Shown in pieces: positions 7,510 through 11,143 of a stretch of 11,143 nt of DNA. Source of the DNA: Verrucomicrobiales bacterium (GTDB lineage: Bacteria; Verrucomicrobiota; Verrucomicrobiia; Verrucomicrobiales; DEV007); the NCBI GenBank assembly GCA_023253615.1, contig JALRFZ010000532.1:1-11143 (forward strand), read 5' to 3'. The notes under the pieces were generated by a model that worked only from the letters and a program-made list of their open reading frames with translations, was not told the DNA's origin and did not search any database. Position 1 is the first letter of the stretch. Every line of letters begins with the position of its first letter. Made by a program: the position numbers and the translations under genes.

Positions 7510-7535
7510 CGAAGCGGCTTCCCGAACCCGCTTCG
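7510..7535. repeat. Inverted repeat in the leader of the FHA-like gene
   Basis: CGAAGCGG (7510-7517) and CCGCTTCG (7528-7535) form a perfect 8-bp stem around a 10-nt loop, ending 37 nt before the ATG at 7573. The left arm can alternatively pair with the adjacent GCTTC (7517-7521). The segment from the hairpin to the start codon is pyrimidine-rich (CTTTCCCCTTCCCTTCTCC). The hairpin might be an operator or a translational control element. No regulator can be named. Confidence 0.35.
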
Positions 7536-7572
7536 TGCCCCGCACCATCGCCTTTCCCCTTCCCTTCTCCGC

Positions 7573-10500
7573 ATGAAACTCGCCTCCTTCCGCCAACCGC
7601 TGCTCACCGGCCCCTTCGCCGCCTTTGCGATGGCGGCCCTGGTGCTGCCGGGACCGGTTCCATCGATCGCCGGCGACATCCTGCGGGGAGGCGCCCGCCC
7701 CGGTAATCCCGCGAAACGCGCCGCCGCCGCGAACCAATCGACGGCCGCGGCTGCCGCCGCCCGTTCGAATGCGCGCGACAATCTCGCCCGTACCACCCAG
7801 GCCTTGCAGTCGGTAAAGGCGATGCAGGCCGCCGCCCGGGCCGCTGCCGCCGCCTCGAACAACGCCGGTATCAATCCGAACGCACCTGGCACGATTCTCC
7901 CCGATGTCCCGAACGGCCTCGGAGCGGGAGGACTCGAGGTCGATCCCGGCGTCGCCGGAGGATCGGCCATCTGGTCGGGCGCGAATGCTCCCACCCAATC
8001 GACCGGCAACGGCCGCACCACCGTCAACATACGCCAGACGCAGCAGACCGCTCTGCTGAGCTGGAAAACCTTCAACGTCGGTCGCCAGACCACCCTGCGC
8101 TATGACCAGAGCGCCGGAGGTCGTGACGCGAACAAATGGGTCGCCTTCAACAAGGTCAACGACCCGAGCAATGCTCCCAGCCAGATCCTCGGCTCGATCG
8201 AGGCACCGGGCCAGATCTACGTGCTCAACCGCAACGGCATCATTTTCGGCAGGGCCAGCCAGGTGAATGTCGGCACCCTCGTGGCTTCCTCTCTCCCCAT
8301 CAACAACAACCTCATCGCCCGCGGCCTTCTCAACAATCCCGACGCCCAGTTCCTTTTCTCGGGCATCGCAATCCCGGCAGGAGCCCAGGGAACCCCGGCC
8401 TTTACCCCCGATCCGGTCAATCCCACGATCGGTCGTTACGGCGACATCACCGTGCAGCCAGGCGCCGTGATTTCCAGCCCTACCAATGAGGCCAAATCCG
8501 GCGGGCGCGTCATGCTGGTCGGTCCCAACGTAACCAATTCAGGCACGATCTCGACCCCGGACGGGCAGACCATCCTCGCCGCCGGTTTGCAGGTGGGCAT
8601 CGGCGCCCATCGCAGTGACGATCCGAGCCTGCGGGGGCTGGACGTGTATGTCGGCTCCATTCTCGACCCGAACTCAGCATCAGGGGCATACGCAGGAACG
8701 GTGACCAATCGGGGATTGATCGACATCCCTCGCGCCAACGTGACGATGGCGGGCAAGCAGGTCAGGCAACTCGGGTCAATTGAAAGCTCGACGACGGTGT
8801 CCTTCAATGGCCGGATCGACCTGAACGCGAGCTACGATGCGGTGGCCAACACGGCCTTCCGCCCGGAACGGACGGGCGACACCCCTTTTCTGTTTCGATC
8901 CACGGGGCAGGTGGAGGTGGGTGTGGGCAGCCTGATGCGCATCCTGCCGGAGTGGAAAGATCCCTCGAAAGTCGCGGGAACCGAACTGCCCCTCCGCTCG
9001 CAGATCAACATCCTGGGAAAGACGGTCCATTTCGGAGCCGGTTCGAGCCTGCTGGCGCCCAATGCGATTGTAGCGGTCGATGCCGGGATCTGGGATCTGG
9101 TGCAGACCACTTCCAGCGGCACGAACCGCTTTGTCCGCAACGGCGGGCAGATTTATCTGGATCGGGACGCGCTGCTCAGCGTGGCGGGTACGACCGACGC
9201 GGCGGCGCGGCTATCGGATTACATCCTGACAGTGCAACTGCGGGGAGCGGAACTGGCGGGCTCGCCCCTTCAGCGGGATAGTGTCTTCCGCATCCCTGGC
9301 CAGGAAAGCCCTTCGATCACCGTGGATCTGCGCCGTACTGGCGAATACAACGGGACCAAGTGGGTCGGCACGCCGCTGGCTGATCTCGTTGGGTATCTGG
9401 GGCTGATCCAAAGGACGGTCTCGGAGCTGACGACGGCGGGCGGCACCGTGAACCTGAACGCGGGCGGCTCGGTGGTGGTGCAGCAGGGGGCGAAGATCGA
9501 CACTTCCGGCGGATGGGTGAACTACGATGGCGGTCTGGTAAAGACCTCGCGGGTGAGGTATGGCGGGCGTCTTTTCGATATCGCAGACGCGTTGCCGGAC
9601 CGGATTTACGACAGTATTTACACGGGGCAGTTTACCGAGACCCATCCCCGCTGGAGCGTGACGAAAACTTACGGGGTGCCCTTCATGACGGGCACCCACT
9701 ACGAGGAAGGCTATCTGAGCGGGGCGAGCGGAGGGGCGATTCACGTCGCCGCCGCCTCAGTCGCGTTGGATGGCATCTTTCGAGGAAACACGGTCGCGGG
9801 CCCGCGCCAGTGGCGCAGCGGGCCGGACGCGGCGACTTCGGCATGGCCGGAGCTGAGCGAGTTCACCCTGAGCCTCACTTCGGAAGAGATCGTCGCCAAC
9901 GCCTCGGGCGTCTACGCCGAGGTGTCGCCCACGCCACCGCAGGTAATTCTGGGCTCTCGATCGCAGGCTCCCGCCGATCCCTTCCAGCTCGATTCCACGG
10001 AACTGCCGCTGCCGTTGCGGCCGGACCGGAGGGCGACCGTGTTTTTGTCGCCCGATCTGCTTACCACCCAGGGGTTCGGCCGGTTGACGGTGACGAATCC
10101 GGATGGCCGGGTCACGGTTCCGAAGGATGTCGCGATCAAGGCACCGGCGCAGGGCTCCATCACACTAAAGGCGGCTAACATTGACATCCTGGGTTCGGTG
10201 ACGGTGCCCGGCGGGACCTTCAACGCCACGGTCTTCAACATTTCTCCCGCGACGGCGGCGGAGAATCTGAGGGATCCGCTTGCTCCGACGCCGATGCCGA
10301 ATTCCGGCCGGGGCGTTTTCACCTTGGGAAAAGGGGCCACGATCAGCACAGCGGGTCTGTTGGTGGATGACCGGGCGAACTCGCCGGATTCTTACGGCCT
10401 GCCCATCGTGACCCAAGGGGGGCAGGTTTCCATCAATGCTTTCAGCGCCTCACTCGCCAAGGGCAGTCTGGTCGATGTGTCAGGTGGGGTCCATCTGGGT

Positions 10501-11082
10501 CCCCGGGGCGAGCGCAGCTACGGGAACGGGGGGAGCATCGTCATCAAGACGGGACAGGATGCCACGCTGGGGGACGTGATTGGCGGCACCTTGTCGCTGA
10601 AGGGCTCTCTGAGGGGGATTTCAGGGACATCAGGCGGATCGCTCTCCTTGCAGGCGCTCTTGATTCAAGTGGGCGGGAGGGCGCTGCATCCCAGCACGTT
10701 CCTGCTCAACCCGGATTTCTTCAATCAGGGTGGTTTCTCGAATTTCTCACTGAGCGGGCTCGGACTGCCGTCCGATGTGCCGGGTGAATTCATTCCCGGG
10801 CTGTTCATCGCGCCGGGCACGGTGATCGAGCCGGTCACCAAGAGCTATGTGGCGGTGCCGCACCCGCCTGGAGGAAGAGGGCTAAGGACCAAGACGGTCC
10901 TTTACCCCGAGGGGATGCGGTCGCCAGTCAGCCTGAGCTTTTCATCACCGGGGGCCTCAGGCAAGGAAGGCAGGACCGTGCAGGGTAATATCGTGATGGG
11001 TCATGGGTCGGTCATCCGGGTGGGTCCGCGGGGATCCGTCTCGCTCAAAGGAAACACGGCGGCTGTGCTTGGCTCTATCTAG
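7573..11082 (+). CDS. TpsA-type exoprotein, filamentous hemagglutinin N-terminal domain, apparently truncated
   Basis: The 1169-aa product starts at ATG 7573 with a long signal peptide (residues 1-~34). An Ala/Arg-rich, probably helical segment follows (~50-98, containing NARDNLARTTQALQSVKAMQ). The secretion (TPS) domain spans about 130-345: VNIRQTQQTALLSWKTFNVG (151-170), QILGSIEAPGQIYVLNRNGI (204-223) and NVGTLVASSL (232-241). NRNGI replaces the usual NPNGI. From ~290 onward, Gly/Ser/Val-rich repeats (GTISTPDGQTILAAG, GLIDIPRANVTMAG) fit a right-handed beta-helix. The stretch from residue ~710 (YEEGYLSGASGGAIHVAA) resembles the large FHA family carrying DUF3739. Such proteins cross the outer membrane through a TpsB partner, which is not in this window. 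Full-length relatives often run to several thousand residues. Here the frame ends in mid-repeat (GNTAAVLGSI) at a TAG on an apparent IS junction. No Shine-Dalgarno is visible. Confidence 0.9.
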   Translation: MKLASFRQPLLTGPFAAFAMAALVLPGPVPSIAGDILRGGARPGNPAKRAAAANQSTAAAAAARSNARDNLARTTQALQSVKAMQAAARAAAAASNNAGINPNAPGTILPDVPNGLGAGGLEVDPGVAGGSAIWSGANAPTQSTGNGRTTVNIRQTQQTALLSWKTFNVGRQTTLRYDQSAGGRDANKWVAFNKVNDPSNAPSQILGSIEAPGQIYVLNRNGIIFGRASQVNVGTLVASSLPINNNLIARGLLNNPDAQFLFSGIAIPAGAQGTPAFTPDPVNPTIGRYGDITVQPGAVISSPTNEAKSGGRVMLVGPNVTNSGTISTPDGQTILAAGLQVGIGAHRSDDPSLRGLDVYVGSILDPNSASGAYAGTVTNRGLIDIPRANVTMAGKQVRQLGSIESSTTVSFNGRIDLNASYDAVANTAFRPERTGDTPFLFRSTGQVEVGVGSLMRILPEWKDPSKVAGTELPLRSQINILGKTVHFGAGSSLLAPNAIVAVDAGIWDLVQTTSSGTNRFVRNGGQIYLDRDALLSVAGTTDAAARLSDYILTVQLRGAELAGSPLQRDSVFRIPGQESPSITVDLRRTGEYNGTKWVGTPLADLVGYLGLIQRTVSELTTAGGTVNLNAGGSVVVQQGAKIDTSGGWVNYDGGLVKTSRVRYGGRLFDIADALPDRIYDSIYTGQFTETHPRWSVTKTYGVPFMTGTHYEEGYLSGASGGAIHVAAASVALDGIFRGNTVAGPRQWRSGPDAATSAWPELSEFTLSLTSEEIVANASGVYAEVSPTPPQVILGSRSQAPADPFQLDSTELPLPLRPDRRATVFLSPDLLTTQGFGRLTVTNPDGRVTVPKDVAIKAPAQGSITLKAANIDILGSVTVPGGTFNATVFNISPATAAENLRDPLAPTPMPNSGRGVFTLGKGATISTAGLLVDDRANSPDSYGLPIVTQGGQVSINAFSASLAKGSLVDVSGGVHLGPRGERSYGNGGSIVIKTGQDATLGDVIGGTLSLKGSLRGISGTSGGSLSLQALLIQVGGRALHPSTFLLNPDFFNQGGFSNFSLSGLGLPSDVPGEFIPGLFIAPGTVIEPVTKSYVAVPHPPGGRGLRTKTVLYPEGMRSPVSLSFSSPGASGKEGRTVQGNIVMGHGSVIRVGPRGSVSLKGNTAAVLGSI

Positions 11083-11143
11083 AGCCTGTCCCCAGAAGGC
11101 CACTGTTTTGGCACGAGGATTCGCTGGGTCCCTTGAGCCGAGA
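11081..11143. mobile_element. Probable end of an IS5-family-like insertion sequence (continues past window)
   Basis: Directly after the FHA-like frame is lost, the sequence reads GAGCCTGTCCCCAGAAGG. This resembles the terminal inverted repeats of several IS5-family groups, which I recall as beginning G-A/G-G-C/T-C-T-G-T. The preceding TCTAG contains the TA/CTAG-type or TNA target expected for such elements. The stop codon of the upstream gene straddles the junction. Only about 60 bases are visible, with no transposase and no second repeat, so the assignment rests on the end motif and the abrupt loss of the host frame. Confidence 0.45.

Overview
The window is GC-rich, with dense plus-strand coding. 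It most likely comes from a member of the Verrucomicrobiota (Luteolibacter/Haloferula-like). This rests on family resemblance recalled from memory: the exported Calx-beta protein, the orphan PstS-like protein and the FHA-type exoprotein with an Ala-rich pre-domain all look like families common in that phylum. No 16S or other taxonomic marker is present, so the assignment is an inference.

Left part (1-2704): the C-terminal two thirds of gatA (Asp/Glu-tRNA amidotransferase subunit A), a 4-nt-overlapping small membrane-anchored protein of unknown function, and an exported serine hydrolase of the class C beta-lactamase fold. A nested stem-loop just after the hydrolase stop probably ends this transcription unit.

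Middle (2705-3661): about 950 bases with no convincing gene. They hold overlapping, mutually exclusive inverted repeats, an AT-rich island with a possible promoter, and a long GC-rich leader ending in three tandem hairpins followed by an A-rich linker.

Right part (3662-11082): three large exported proteins. The first is a 723-aa protein with a Verrucomicrobia-type N-terminal domain, two Calx-beta domains and a lysine-dense C-terminal region. The second is a 447-aa periplasmic phosphate-binding-protein-like (PBP type 2) protein with no transporter genes beside it. A strong GC hairpin terminator follows it. The third is a TpsA/filamentous-hemagglutinin-type exoprotein with a secretion domain and beta-helix repeats. 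Its frame stops abruptly in mid-repeat at 11082, exactly where a sequence resembling an IS5-family terminal inverted repeat begins, so the gene is probably cut by an insertion sequence that continues beyond the window.

Together the right half looks like a surface-display or adhesion locus, now possibly inactivated. No defence system, CRISPR array, tRNA or rRNA was seen. The most interesting material is the exported trio, the structured non-coding stretch in front of it and the apparent IS junction.
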